From Monocercomonoides exilis (lineage: Eukaryota > Preaxostyla > Oxymonadida > Polymastigidae): a stretch of 64,000 nucleotides of DNA. Under the pieces are notes generated by a model. That model was not told the origin of the DNA. It made no database searches and saw only the letters and a list, made by a program, of their open reading frames with translations. Positions within the stretch are counted from its first letter, which is position 1. Each line of letters begins with the position of its first letter. Position numbers and translations under genes: made by a program. Shown here one piece after another: positions 35,401 through 43,850 of the stretch. The stretch lies in assembly GCA_001643675.2 (NCBI GenBank), contig LSRY02000033.1, positions 620,001-684,000 on the forward strand. The letters are read 5' to 3'.

Positions 35401-35636
35401 AGAGAGTGGTGGATGAATGCCTGTCATCAGAGGCATCGAAAAGACCAACACTCACAGAAGTGAAGAAAGAGCTGGTAGGGATGTTTCCAGGTGGGACTTT
35501 TATTGTGACGATGACAGATGCAATCATGCTTGAGGAAAGCAGTGAAGAAAGCGAAGAAAACGGTAAGGACAAGAGAAGAGAAAAGGAAGAGAAATTTGAA
35601 GCGAATGAAATGAAATACATGTTTGACAAAGGATGA
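26490..35636 (+). CDS. Giant beta-helix receptor-like membrane protein with pseudokinase-like tail (copy 1)
   Basis: A single uninterrupted frame gives 3,048 residues from ATG 26490. That ATG is preferred over the in-frame 26409 because it starts a clean signal peptide ('MRSALHFAALLLLVVNCC'). Next come a Ser/Pro-rich tract (about residues 170-250) and Gly-rich beta-helix-like sequence ('GGALFVIRINANLTITTC'). Five modules of about 310-390 residues follow. Each begins with a CG-x4/5-PC motif and Ala/Gly-Leu/Ile helix ('CGNTQENPCATIEYAL', 'CGSEEEPCKTMWKGM') and most end in a GG-rich, pectin-lyase-like strand series. One transmembrane helix lies near residue 2590, followed by basic residues and an acidic/Ser-rich juxtamembrane region. 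The tail (about 2770-3010) resembles kinase subdomains VIII-XI ('WKAPELVM', 'SIGMMLWECVTLEIPF', 'RPTLTEVKKEL'). I find no Gly loop, VAIK Lys, HRD or DFG, so catalysis is unlikely. Surface adhesion or sensing is inferred. Confidence 0.8.
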   Translation: MRSALHFAALLLLVVNCCNDEGIADRQYHQKWNEEMQKGKINIENGKREYNNYFYNSLMKVIKPADIHIYSIQTSLNIVNSSLRVSHLNIVPLNGYPLLTAKCHSAATILSSICQVNPATKSPLFLSAYASLTLTNFSLITPQPATFSFPLFSTPNNLLPDTHSSIPASFSISHSSFSSFVSLVQPFLFSPSSLSSSSPSPSPSLSPSLSSFSSSSSSSSFSSPSPSLSPSISSSSSPSPHHIHHQYHPHLQIHLNLHLSNTLFSNISSPKSPLSLPSLLSHSLYSFISTTSSLSSTSTTINNDVNAIPSFSPHSSLSIHSTIFLHTHNPIDGAILPSLNSPSTSLSAFNASFLHQTRSSPNAPVVHVGTETERKTPGRLTTFDENSHLFEWCEWENSNSGSSDGGALFVIRINANLTITTCSFFKCSTTNNGGAMRCDYLFKLNITKSNFTNCSAAHGGANCIAHTQSNSDWSFTENRVENCKITDWCGTGWFFDIGNFPTNGQLLFFKCKCISNTGGDSAGSLTFNPPPSNEPSQFSVDECQFINNKLTSSSTRGGAGLCCTRAYNWMSGFKFITFCFFDGNAATNGRGNDVFFNGTNITQSPFSQCGSTTFTKRVWNAGTADNVEYNGWLPLIAQNKIVANNGSDVDSCGNTQENPCATIEYALNGFIPFQDASLTLLSSTFIPTQTLIFISPNTKITGNGTTTTISSSGIPQPQNSHSQSSQSASSFSSFSSLSSSSTSSSPDPSASSALFQQTQGSLTVSALAIAHNSTNTITPILFHLSDNSPFLNLNTTTIAGTTSSSSSITTPLFFLTAGSLALNHTAITQLSLNSQSIFHLTSLTAPLTLNSSNITHITSTATPRSCVLSSATSPALSISLANCTMTNIHSAPQHQQIATNGGCISFASSVPANSFSVSNTTFSTCSVSEDTSSGGRGGALMIEFNQGSQVSESSFSITNIVFSTNEASVGRDMYFVCESFVASVKEPLFAFMKSITQKDNSIVGHDRTEAFGDWNVDLFIFIEGYTAEKVYIDGTSGVEEKYCGLEKAPCKNVNYGIGHLKRIQNTKEEIIVISNSLMIGCVDVSGVYVKANTETIVVIECQREVSGSEECILKSSSLTEMMFIGIVIPSSFNRAITSVIESSTQNGGLHMKSCEMCVVGGNENTIEFFLIKSTGKMVELNSVKISEVKSAVSLFSISLSSANLNEQEYKVKLLNCTLEGIEIDSTTAVDGKAAVFGGIVGVGMVMNGSKIEGAISEKNKEGGALKIVLSEGGYIAIQESSFTGCVCENEGEGGKGGGIYLDCCSNEGGFQLSSISFSGCLATVGKNMFVNSSNLVNTVNTERFAFDCSDYKDDGIAFAGKDEICGELDLRVFLVELKWVEVSVSTGGHDTLGCGNEIFPCQSMKSGIDHIDGSGTEGERKVKVKDEGTIEDIYSFTDALVIDGCVNEGDEIQHKPIHFEEAINGDSATSVISSTQPLSLLSLEFRIPIQFVPNMNSLISSSGVLQFENCTFEIQSSTTIQYSLITTTSGSCTLIGCSLMGPSFAKSPLVMASSVLFENNNFSNIVNTGRGEEGGLARVTLKNDEDLIIKSTNASSCSLLSGNGKGGFLYLDFQNCLNEKPFLFDAGITFENNKAAVGKNAFILGKDFNTSVTNDSFKFDYSPMKDDKTLFVGSDDFHQEKDLFMFLVPYISFEIFISSNGFDVKRCGSEEEPCKTMWKGMKNMKDEEGNKTIQIEGSTIIRDSFNMSNYLIKKASSMGEEDTKATLNFEKAIGNQLEYFMENDIHLELTNIQLQLTSVFDNSAKTIISNKEGELVITGCAFHSEAEVNSEFDCVFVDAIGGSVEVNDLSMESCNVGNSIFVIHDSGITCHFVNVRVESLNESRGCLLLIKGTELTTKINEGGEEMSLNIDNSSFSGVKRSDNGASILESKSENKICLVVNSSNITEDKAESSEKGGAIFFTLGRSGSMKMIDSTISHCSCSGSTGKGGGVYLATKERGELNFTFVGMKFSANTAKVGNDIFIECFNITSQINESQFQFDLREGHYNRSNAIFGRDECDYPSDTDLIYFVSIHQSDTIIVSSLSGSNEKQCGTNILPCYSIDHGLEHLTSDFMSVMIVVEKCVIEEEINLKEMSLSSKSRELCKVKVETDIERAKEALVSTAGIVSLARVDFVFESNFISSHGSLISPEGGILEMMNCSFASKQSNEEGIVILTNIPFHIINIEKGELQLDGCTISNLILHESALYLSSPLPSVIDSLTICNSTVSKSLIDITECGQLTIKDFNAENITVEGNEETLISCLSMKKTIQLTNCTMGGLSSKITKGKLMKLENCLDVKIDSCIFNGSSKERNEKNLNEVEEMCKWEGSLVDVLKSSIIMKDTTISNSPDGGITMNEGNVTIETGLFENNNPSIEGYPSLRRNIICSDSGTLNVMNLKGGDGLKDNSSLWMLNNGCSFEGIVSERDSSFFVPVLESVETKEEIERMKLIFRGSLLVLCNLSFSVVKRNGEEKEIEKHDFDRNVFLSEREVEGSVRKDLISSCGDDVEVSVCILFGNLNSPSSTNSIILKNTSISPPKDDERIAEGGKEGKSYWLLIVVVLVVILLIVFIGFILFVVRWKKVKNEAEDLREIVNDNIRKDPKAFEMVTMEMSPEEQWRRAEREAEKKNDERIKKRVYAKSLAHSESSEHLLSESGSTEYILGKDSDKIPEWMLEKVDEKEEESGKRSPSPSISSTSTTDTSDTESTFVRSESLCPTTSSMSNLVDAMACSSPYEKLIVDLRDSLFMLLHGRNEKKELAIGTLNEREVTGAQILFWVTNGALHSLEDEEDELPSLRDLSPHIVLLSEHMVICIALHSDCTSSSDDSDSSSISSTTIVTSASDDDNEEEKEDSLPSSAFEDEEEKWKECLRWKAPELVMNRKMGATEKSVAFSIGMMLWECVTLEIPFEEYEGEVAGQKIVDGKKPDEMGIEESIVKRVVDECLSSEASKRPTLTEVKKELVGMFPGGTFIVTMTDAIMLEESSEESEENGKDKRREKEEKFEANEMKYMFDKG

Positions 35637-36332
35637 GAGCTGAAAACAGAAGAAATGGTTTTGATTAAAGAAAATAAAGTGAGAAAGATAGTTGTTTCAA
35701 CATGTTTGCCTCAATTATGATCAATACTGAGATTTTCTTTGTTGGGTTTTGAGATGAGTACGAAGGCAAGTTGAAGATTGATGGTGATGAGAATTTTGAA
35801 ATGGAAGTGTTTTCAAGTGGGTGAAAGATAATTTTTTATAGATGACTTTTAAAGACTTTTTCAATATTTAATATGCAAATTTGATAAAGTTAAATTCAAC
35901 ATGAGAAAAGAATTAGGGAAATATTATTTTTATCTCGAAATGATAAATGTTAACGTTGGGTTGCATAATTTCGATACAAAAAAAACTTTCAAAATAAATA
36001 AATTAATTAATAAAAAATAAAAAAATGAAGAAAACAAGATTAAATACGGCAAATGTCACCTTTGGTTAATATGAATTTTTAAGTGTAAAGTCCAATTTTA
36101 TTCATCATGAAGTGTGAATATTTCAAATTTGCAAAGAATTGAAAAATGGAAAAGTGATTTTTAAACAATGAAATAAAAATAACTTTTTTTCAATTCCAGA
36201 TTTTGAACAATTTGAAAATATATTTATCAAAACACGAATAATCCAAATGATATAAAGAAAGAGTAAAGAAAGGAAAAGAAATAAAAGGCTTTTCTATGAG
36301 AAATCAAATTTATGTTTCTGATGATTATTTGC

Positions 36333-36373
<41 letters not shown>

Positions 36374-37029
36374 GTTATATGGTTTTTTCTTTTTGAAAAA
36401 TCGCTAATGTCAAATTTTCATGGAAATCAAAATTTTCACATTTTGCTCATATTTATGTTTCTTCTCACGAATCTTCTATGGAATGTCTGAAATAGCATTA
36501 TCCTGAAACAGATTCCATATTAGTGATGTTTGGTGAAAGTGAAAAAAAATTTGTGTAAAATAAGAAATATTTGATTTATAAGAAAATTAAATACTTGCGA
36601 CTTTTCAAAAAGAATAACAAATATACTGGAGACAAAGAACCCTAATAAATTTTATCGAAAGGATAACAGCCAAAATAAGAAATGATTTCATCGTGTTTTG
36701 CATAATTTATTGAGACTAAATCCGAACGTGATTAAACGTGATAATTCTCCACATGAAAAAAAGTTATTATGATAAAAAATGTGGTCAGTGGCAAAACTCG
36801 AAACATTTCTGTGACAAATTAATATTTCAAATGTGTATTCTATTTTCAAACAAATGGTTAAACAATCAATAAAGCAAACAATTGTAATTTTATTGGTGAG
36901 GTTTAAAAAAATCTTGCTAATCTCCAATTGATAATCATTTTTTATCACATTGATATTAATTCCATTAATCGAATGAAAAAAGCACAAAATAACCACCTCT
37001 TCAGTCCAAAAAGTTGTCACCAATAATGG
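35637..37029. other. Gene-poor AT-rich region with a ~37-nt A run
   Basis: No ORF with recognisable content is present. An A run of about 37 nt lies at 36336-36372. The first 100 bp after the receptor stop should include its 3' end signal. Confidence 0.5.
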
Positions 37030-38470
37030 CCTCCTCAGAATTCTGCAGATTATTAACAAAGGCTGAAAAAGTTTATTATCTATTGAAACAAGATGGAGTC
37101 AAACCTTCTGATTTCGTAAAAAAAGAATAATTACTCATTCATTGGTTCTCCGACACGTTGCTTCAATAAAATCATAAAGAGATCCTCACCATATGAACTG
37201 TCGAGAATTGTTTTACAAAGAAAAAAAAAAGAAATTGAGGATTATTCAAAAGCTCAAATATCTTCATCAAATAGAATAACTGTTTCAGACATCATCTGAT
37301 TCATGTGTCGTTGTTGTTTTGATAAATCAATCAATTTAATTTTCCACATGCAGAAAACGATATGATAAAAAAAGAAAGACAGCACGCCCACTTTGGAGTG
37401 CAACAAAATTAGTGCAAAATCGGCTAACAGATTTATAGAGAAATTCAATTTATTGACATTTCTAAAACCAATATATTTTGTTCTTCGTCCACTTCAGTGT
37501 TCAACAACAGAAAATATGAAGAGTTGGTTTTCTTTATTGAAAAAAGTTGCAGACGACTGTCAAATTTCTTCGGACTTTATCATCAATATGGATGAAACCG
37601 GAGAATTGTCGAAACAGTTAGATGAAAAAATAGTCGTTTCAAAAGAAACACAGTGAACTCTTCTTCCTGAATCGCAAAGACGCAAAAAAGCAACATTGTT
37701 TTCCACAATCTTTGCTGACGGTTCATCATTGGATCCAATCATGTTGTGGCCATCACACACGCTTTCCGAGGATCTGAAAGAATTAAAGTTCCACAGAATT
37801 TACTGTTTTGATTATGGAACTGGATGAATGAGAATGAACGATTTTGAAAAGATAATGATAGAAATATTATTGTTCAAAAATAATGAGAAAAGAATCGAGC
37901 TGCATGGAACATCTACTCATGCTTTAATTATTCTCTGTGGCTATTTGTCTCTCCTTTGTTTTCAGGTAATGTCATAGTGCGGAAAACATTTGATTCAAAT
38001 TCCAATTCTTCCTTCACAAACTACGCACCTGATTCAACCTTTGACAAATAAAAAGAAGCCCATTTCAAAAATTGCTTGAAAAGATCATTTCAAGTTCCTT
38101 CAGATTCCTTTGTATCTTCATTCCGAAATGTACGTATTCCAGCTATTTCTGATGAAGTCATTGATTCTCTTTGTTTGGAAAATTGTTTGAAAATCATTTG
38201 CAGAATGTGAAATATATCCATAAGACATTTCTTCAGAAAATCAGTGTCTTCCGCAGAACACTGAAGCCTCTTCGATGGTTGAAAAAGCTTCAAACCATTC
38301 TTTGCTTTCAAACAGCATTTGCATGATATAAAAACGGGAGATGATTTCTTTGAAAACTTCACATTTCAATTAGAAAAAAAGAGGAAAAGTATTACTCGTA
38401 ATTCTTTATTGAAATGCAACATTTCGAAATGTTGTGATAACGAATCATCAAATATAACGGCCAATAGCCC
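37030..38470 (+). pseudogene. Decayed pogo/Tigger-like (DDE_1) transposase
   Basis: The open stretch 37393-37656 contains 'SDFIINMDETGEL', typical of the first catalytic Asp of pogo/Tigger-type DDE_1 transposases ('NMDETG'). Read on through stops, the frame gives 'SQRRKKATLFSTIFADGS', a 'GTG*MRMNDF' stretch (normally a Trp where TGA now stands), and 'LPSQTTHLIQPLTNK', which matches the conserved 'PxxTTHxxQPLD' end of the domain. TGA, TAA and frame changes occur throughout. The middle catalytic region ('LHGTSTHALII') has lost the usual 'LDNxxxH' Asp. No terminal repeats could be paired. The large hairpin begins 75 bp after the last similarity. Confidence 0.55.
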
Positions 38471-38544
38471 TTCCATTTCTGAAGGCACATAAAGAGTCAA
38501 AACTCAGAAAAATGAAAGGAAAACAATTATGTGAGATGAAGCTA

Positions 38545-39560
38545 TAGGCTCAGCTTTTTAATGGGACTTTTTCCTTTATTGGCACTTTTTTTATTTTCGA
38601 CAACAAAAAGCTGAGAAGTGCAAAGTGGCTTTCAGCATTTGGATTACTGATTTTAACAAAGTTGATTCAATTTATTACTGGCTTGTTTTTTAATTTTTGT
38701 TTATTATTTAACGAGATATTTCGTTTTTTTGATAAATTTGAATTGGCTTTTCCCACTCAACCAAGCATTTCCAGAAAATGAAAAATACTGTTTTCAAAAG
38801 CACTAACTTTTATCTATCTGTTTTTTAATTCTTTTTTTTTGACAATCATTTTTTTCGTGTTATTTTTGCATTTCATTTTTTTTAACAACATGCTAACATA
38901 AAACTGATTGTTTCTTTGTAAATATAATGAAACGATAAAAATAAAAATATGATATGAAAAACATATACCCTAATAATGAAATGTTGTAAAAATAAAACAT
39001 TAATTTTTTATAAATGTCAAGAACTTAACAATGTCACCAACGATATTTGATCTTCGATCAAACTTATGTGACATTGTTAAGTTCTTGACATTTATAAAAA
39101 ATTAATGTTTTATTTTTACAACATTTCATTATTAGGGTATATGTTTTTCATATCATATTTTTATTTTTATCGTTTCATTATATTTACAAAGAAACAATCA
39201 GTTTTATGTTAGCATGTTGTTAAAAAAAATGAAATGCAAAAATAACACGAAAAAAATGATTGTCAAAAAAAAAGAATTAAAAAACAGATAGATAAAAGTT
39301 AGTGCTTTTGAAAACAGTATTTTTCATTTTCTGGAAATGCTTGGTTGAGTGGGAAAAGCCAATTCAAATTTATCAAAAAAACGAAATATCTCGTTAAATA
39401 ATAAACAAAAATTAAAAAACAAGCCAGTAATAAATTGAATCAACTTTGTTAAAATCAGTAATCCAAATGCTGAAAGCCACTTTGCACTTCTCAGCTTTTT
39501 GTTGTCGAAAATAAAAAAAGTGCCAATAAAGGAAAAAGTCCCATTAAAAAGCTGAGCCTA
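38545..39560. repeat. Perfect inverted repeat: 493-bp arms, 30-nt loop
   Basis: 38545-39037 is mirrored by 39068-39560. Every position checked sums to 78105 with no indel. The innermost pairing is GTCAC at 39037 against GTGAC at 39068. The 30-nt loop (39038-39067) itself contains a small palindrome (TTGATC-TTC-GATCAA). The outermost matched bases are TAGGCTCAGC and GCTGAGCCTA. There is no coding content. It could be a fold-back element or a small version of the same process that made the 10-kb palindrome; an inverted assembly artefact is also possible. Confidence 0.9.
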
Positions 39561-40713
39561 AACGGGAAAATTCGGGTTTTCTAGCATTTTTTGCACAAAG
39601 CACAAAAAATTGCTTCACTCATATCATAATTTCACTTTCTCAGATGTAAAAATTAATTTTATTATGTATTCGAAAACAGGCATCATTGAAATCAAAACAT
39701 AAAGTTCTCCAACATTTCACAAATGTCAAAAAAATGGACCCATTTTTCTTGTGTTTATTGATATTAAAAAGTCAATCAAAAGTGCATATTTTTTCTATGA
39801 AAAAGCATGAAGTGCAATATTATGTCCCATATGTTTTTGGAATAACTTCAAAGCATGCAAGGGAATTTGATATTTGCATAAATAAATATAATAGTGATGT
39901 GAATTTTCTCCAAAGTTATTATTCAAAATGATTCAGTAAAAATTCCAAAAAATTAATATTATTCGAATTCAAATGAAAAGCAAAAAATAAAAATTATCAA
40001 TCATGAAAACAAATTTGATTGATGAAATGTTTTCTGATTCATTTTCAACGATATCAATATGGTGATTTCATTTTATTATTATATTAATAAATGCAAAAGT
40101 CAAATTCCCTTGGATTCTTATGAGTTTTTCCAAAAAATGTTTGCACTTTTCTCCAATTGACAATGATTTTTCAAATATGATAGCTTTCCATTCAGTCCAA
40201 ACGAGCAAATAGCAGAAAATAAAAAACAACCAGAATCGTTTATTGCATAGAAAAAATAAGTTGTGGGCTTTTAAAATGAATTACATCGTTTTATTAAAAT
40301 ATCAAAATTCATTAAGAGTCGGACTTCCATATTAATAATTTTTTTTAACAAAAAAAAAAAAAAAAAAAAAAAATACAATACAATTATTAAAAAATTGGAA
40401 ATGGTTAAATGCGTTATACACTAATGCATAACAGTGTGAATTATTATAATTCTGTTATAGAATATCCTCGAGAAATATAAATTTATAAAAAAGTCCGGCT
40501 ATTTTAAACATCTTATTTCTCAGCATTTTAATTTCTTTGTGTTTTAGACTTCATCATTTGCATTTTTTCGATAACATTTATAATAAATATAAATACAAAA
40601 CTTTCTGTTTGATAATTTATTCAACGAATTCAAAGATGTCAAAACATATTTTTTAAAATGGGGTCAATAAATAACAGTATGCATAGGATCAATGTATTTT
40701 ACAAAAAATTTCA
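39561..40713. other. Gene-poor AT-rich region upstream of mevalonate kinase
   Basis: A short ORF at 39686-39931 has no recognisable domain. A run of 24 A lies at 40350-40373. Nothing else is supportable; the last part should hold the mevalonate kinase promoter. Confidence 0.5.
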
Positions 40714-42714
40714 ATGAGTAAAATTATTTCATTGAATGAACACGAATTTTCCTCATACATATGCTGTTCTTCTCCTGGAAAGATAATTTTATTCGGTGAA
40801 CATGCTGTTGTTTATGGAACAACAGCTGTTCTTGGTTCAATTAGTCGTAGAACTCGAGTTTATTTGGGACCACCTGTAAACGCAACGTCATCTGAGAATA
40901 AACAACTTATTATACGTTTTGGGATGAAAAATGAATCGATTAGCATTGAATATTCAACATTGAAACAAATTTATTTTTCTTTTTCTTCTTTACTAAGAAG
41001 TTTGGAATTTACTGGAAATCTTCCTTTTAGCGAAAAGCAATTTAATGTGATTGATGAGGCAATATCAAAATTTGCAGTTGACACGCTATCATCAACTTCT
41101 ATCGAAATTCTTCCAAGTTTTTCTTATCCATCGTTAAAATGCCTTTTTATGAACTTTTTGTGCATGCATTTTATTGCTAATGAATTTGATTCATCATGCG
41201 CTCTGAAGGAAGTTCCTTCTTTTGTTGAATTAAGTACTGATCTTCCGTATGGTTGTGGACTAGGATCTTCTGCTTCATATTCTTCTGCTTTGGCTGCATC
41301 ATTTTTGCTTTTTTATAAAATACATTCGAAAGATACGCCTTCATGCAATTGTCATCATTTCAAAAACGATTACCCTCTGTGTAATTCTCAAAAAGTATTA
41401 ATTAATCAATGGGCATTTGAAGGTGAAAGAATGATTCATGGATCACCTTCGGGGGCAGATAACTATGCGTCTGTCTTTGGAGGAATTTTTTCATTTAAGA
41501 GAAAAACAGATAATGATGAAAAATGTTGTACGAAAAACAATTTACCGTATTTTGTCACACCTCTTGCATCTGCTTTGCATAATGCACATTTCAGCCAAAT
41601 GGTTGATTCCTCAAGAAGCAACACAAGCTCTTCTTTTATAATCCCCAGACCGGTATTACAATCAAATATCCATTCTCTTTCTCGCACAGTTTCTCCTACA
41701 CCTTCTTCAAGATCGGTTTCTCTGTCTCCTTCAGTTAGTCCTTCACCTTCTCCTACACCATTTTTTCGTTCTGTTTTTTCTCCTCCTCTGTATTTTATTG
41801 TTGTCAACAGCCAAGAGCCCAGAATCACATCAGCAGAAGTCAAAAAAGTGAAGGAGCTGCGCGAAAGAGAGCGGGAAGCCACTGATGAATTGTTTGAGTC
41901 TATCGAAGCGATCTCTCAAAGAGGATTCACCATTATGGGAGAGTGCCTGCTCCCATCTGTCAGGGGAGTGGATAGAACAACCGAAGCAAGCAGAAGTGGA
42001 TGCGAACAAAAGAGTTTTGAAGGAGATGAAGATCTGTCTGTTTCCCCAGCTATGTGGAAGGAACTTGGTCAATTGATGGAAGAGAATCATAAACTCCTCC
42101 AGTCTTTGGATGTCAGCCATCCAACACTCGAAAAAATAAGGAGCATTCTATCGTCATTTGGCATCCCTTCCAAACTAACAGGTGCAGGAGGAGGTGGATG
42201 CGTGGTGGGGCTGCTGCCTGTTCAGCTTAATGCAGAAGTCCTCTCAACATTCTCTTCACAATCATCATCTCTCTCTTTTGGATCATTTTCACAGCTTTCT
42301 ACTGAAGATTCTGAGGAATCAGCGTCACAAACTACCTCATCAGAAAAGCCTTCAATAGCCACAAATTCCACATCTTCACATGATAGCGCAACTTTAGAAA
42401 ACGTCTCAGCTCCTAACCCACTTCATCACAAAGAGGCCAATTCATTATCTCCTCCTCCTCGAACACAACATATCACGCAATCAACTGAATTTTCTTTACT
42501 CCAAACTTCCTCTTCTTCTACGAGCGTTAATACTTCGTCTTCGTCGTCTTCGTCGTCTACTGCTGATTTGCTTCCTCCGACTGCTAAAAGCCTTTGCCAT
42601 CAGTCACTTTCTTCATTGTTTGATGCGTTGACAAGAGCTGGATTTTCAGATTATTTTATTACCACTCTCGGTTCAAGTGGAGTTAGAAAGGAATCTTGCA
42701 GCAGGCAAGACTGA
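40714..42714 (+). CDS. MVK: Mevalonate kinase with low-complexity insertions
   Basis: A single-exon frame of 666 residues shows the three GHMP-kinase motifs in order: 'SPGKIILFGEHAVVYG' (residues ~20-35), 'DLPYGCGLGSSAS' (ATP-binding, ~178-190) and 'KLTGAGGGGCVVGLLP' (~487-502). The C-terminus 'TTLGSSGV' also fits. Between motifs 1 and 2 lies family-like sequence, and 'GSPSGADNYASVFGG' (around residue 243) is the conserved substrate-binding region. The enzyme phosphorylates mevalonate with ATP in the cytosolic isoprenoid pathway. It is much longer than usual (about 390-450 residues) because of two Ser/Pro- or Ser-rich insertions, one around residues 305-350 and one around 515-630 near the C-terminus. 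Both avoid the catalytic motifs, so activity is plausible. No intron is needed. Confidence 0.88.
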   Translation: MSKIISLNEHEFSSYICCSSPGKIILFGEHAVVYGTTAVLGSISRRTRVYLGPPVNATSSENKQLIIRFGMKNESISIEYSTLKQIYFSFSSLLRSLEFTGNLPFSEKQFNVIDEAISKFAVDTLSSTSIEILPSFSYPSLKCLFMNFLCMHFIANEFDSSCALKEVPSFVELSTDLPYGCGLGSSASYSSALAASFLLFYKIHSKDTPSCNCHHFKNDYPLCNSQKVLINQWAFEGERMIHGSPSGADNYASVFGGIFSFKRKTDNDEKCCTKNNLPYFVTPLASALHNAHFSQMVDSSRSNTSSSFIIPRPVLQSNIHSLSRTVSPTPSSRSVSLSPSVSPSPSPTPFFRSVFSPPLYFIVVNSQEPRITSAEVKKVKELREREREATDELFESIEAISQRGFTIMGECLLPSVRGVDRTTEASRSGCEQKSFEGDEDLSVSPAMWKELGQLMEENHKLLQSLDVSHPTLEKIRSILSSFGIPSKLTGAGGGGCVVGLLPVQLNAEVLSTFSSQSSSLSFGSFSQLSTEDSEESASQTTSSEKPSIATNSTSSHDSATLENVSAPNPLHHKEANSLSPPPRTQHITQSTEFSLLQTSSSSTSVNTSSSSSSSSTADLLPPTAKSLCHQSLSSLFDALTRAGFSDYFITTLGSSGVRKESCSRQD

Positions 42715-42717
42715 ATC

Positions 42718-43008
42718 CGGAAGCATTGTTTTATTTATTTCCATATGTCAGTTATCATTTTATTGACTTCTTCTTTTTTGAAGGATATTCACTTTTTATT
42801 ACAAGAATTCAGATGATTTCAAGTATTTTTAGTTTGTGTATTATTATTGTGTTTTTTTCTGAAAAAAGAAAGAAAGAGAAATATAAACAAAGTTCTTTTC
42901 CTTTTTATTCGCAATGAATAAAGTTTTTAGGCAAATATATAAGTACATAAATAACGAAAATAATAATAATAATAACGAAAAGAAGCATAAGCATGCAATA
43001 ACCATAAC
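42718..43008. other. Short AT-rich spacer between convergent genes
   Basis: It lies between the 3' ends of mevalonate kinase and the coiled-coil gene. Several AATAA-type motifs occur on both strands (for example 42915-42975), which could serve polyadenylation. It holds no gene. Confidence 0.4.
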
Positions 43009-43800
43009 CTATTCCGAAATTGGGATTCTACTCTTCTTCTTTCCTTTTTTCTTTTTTCTGAGCCTTTTTCCAGTTTGAGAGTGTGAGCTTTCTTCTCTTA
43101 AAGACTCTAATATTTTCTTGCAAATTTCATTCATTTTACTCCTCATTTCGCAGATATCCGAAGAAATATGAGCTGCAACAGCGGAAATGTCTTCAGCAGC
43201 TTCGTGAATAATCGAATAAAGCATTTTTGTATTTCTCTGTTTAATTTCCAATTCTCTTAAGTTCTCTTCTTCCATTAAAGCTAACTGTTTAAGTGTTGAT
43301 GAAAGTATCTGTGAATGCTGATCAACTTCTGCTTCAACACGTTGTCTACGCGAATTCAATTGGCTGTCAAGCAAAACCATCCTTTTCATTGCAGTTTGAA
43401 GCGTCTGGAGTTGTTCGCTTTTTTCAATTCGCTCTTTTTCCAATTTCTTTGCCATTTCTTCTGCTTGCTGCAACTCTTCCACTCGTTTCTCTCCTCTTTT
43501 CTGTTGATATTCAAGTCTATTTGTTGCGTCTTGGTCTTGCTCTTCCTTTTGGCTCTTCGCTTTCATCAGAGCTTCGCTGAATCTTTTTATCGCTTCTTTT
43601 ATGGAAGCATTCTCCTTCAAAAGCAAAACCACTTTAGGTGACTGAGATGGAGACGGAGAAGTTAAAGAAGGTGATTGAGAGCCTAATTGAAGTGACGCAG
43701 ATTCGCGCGAAGAAGAATTTGAGGATTTTGTACTTGAAAAAGTTGAATTGAATAAGGTTTCGGATGAAATGAAAGAAACAGAACTGTCTGAATTTTGAGG

Positions 43801-43850
<50 letters not shown>

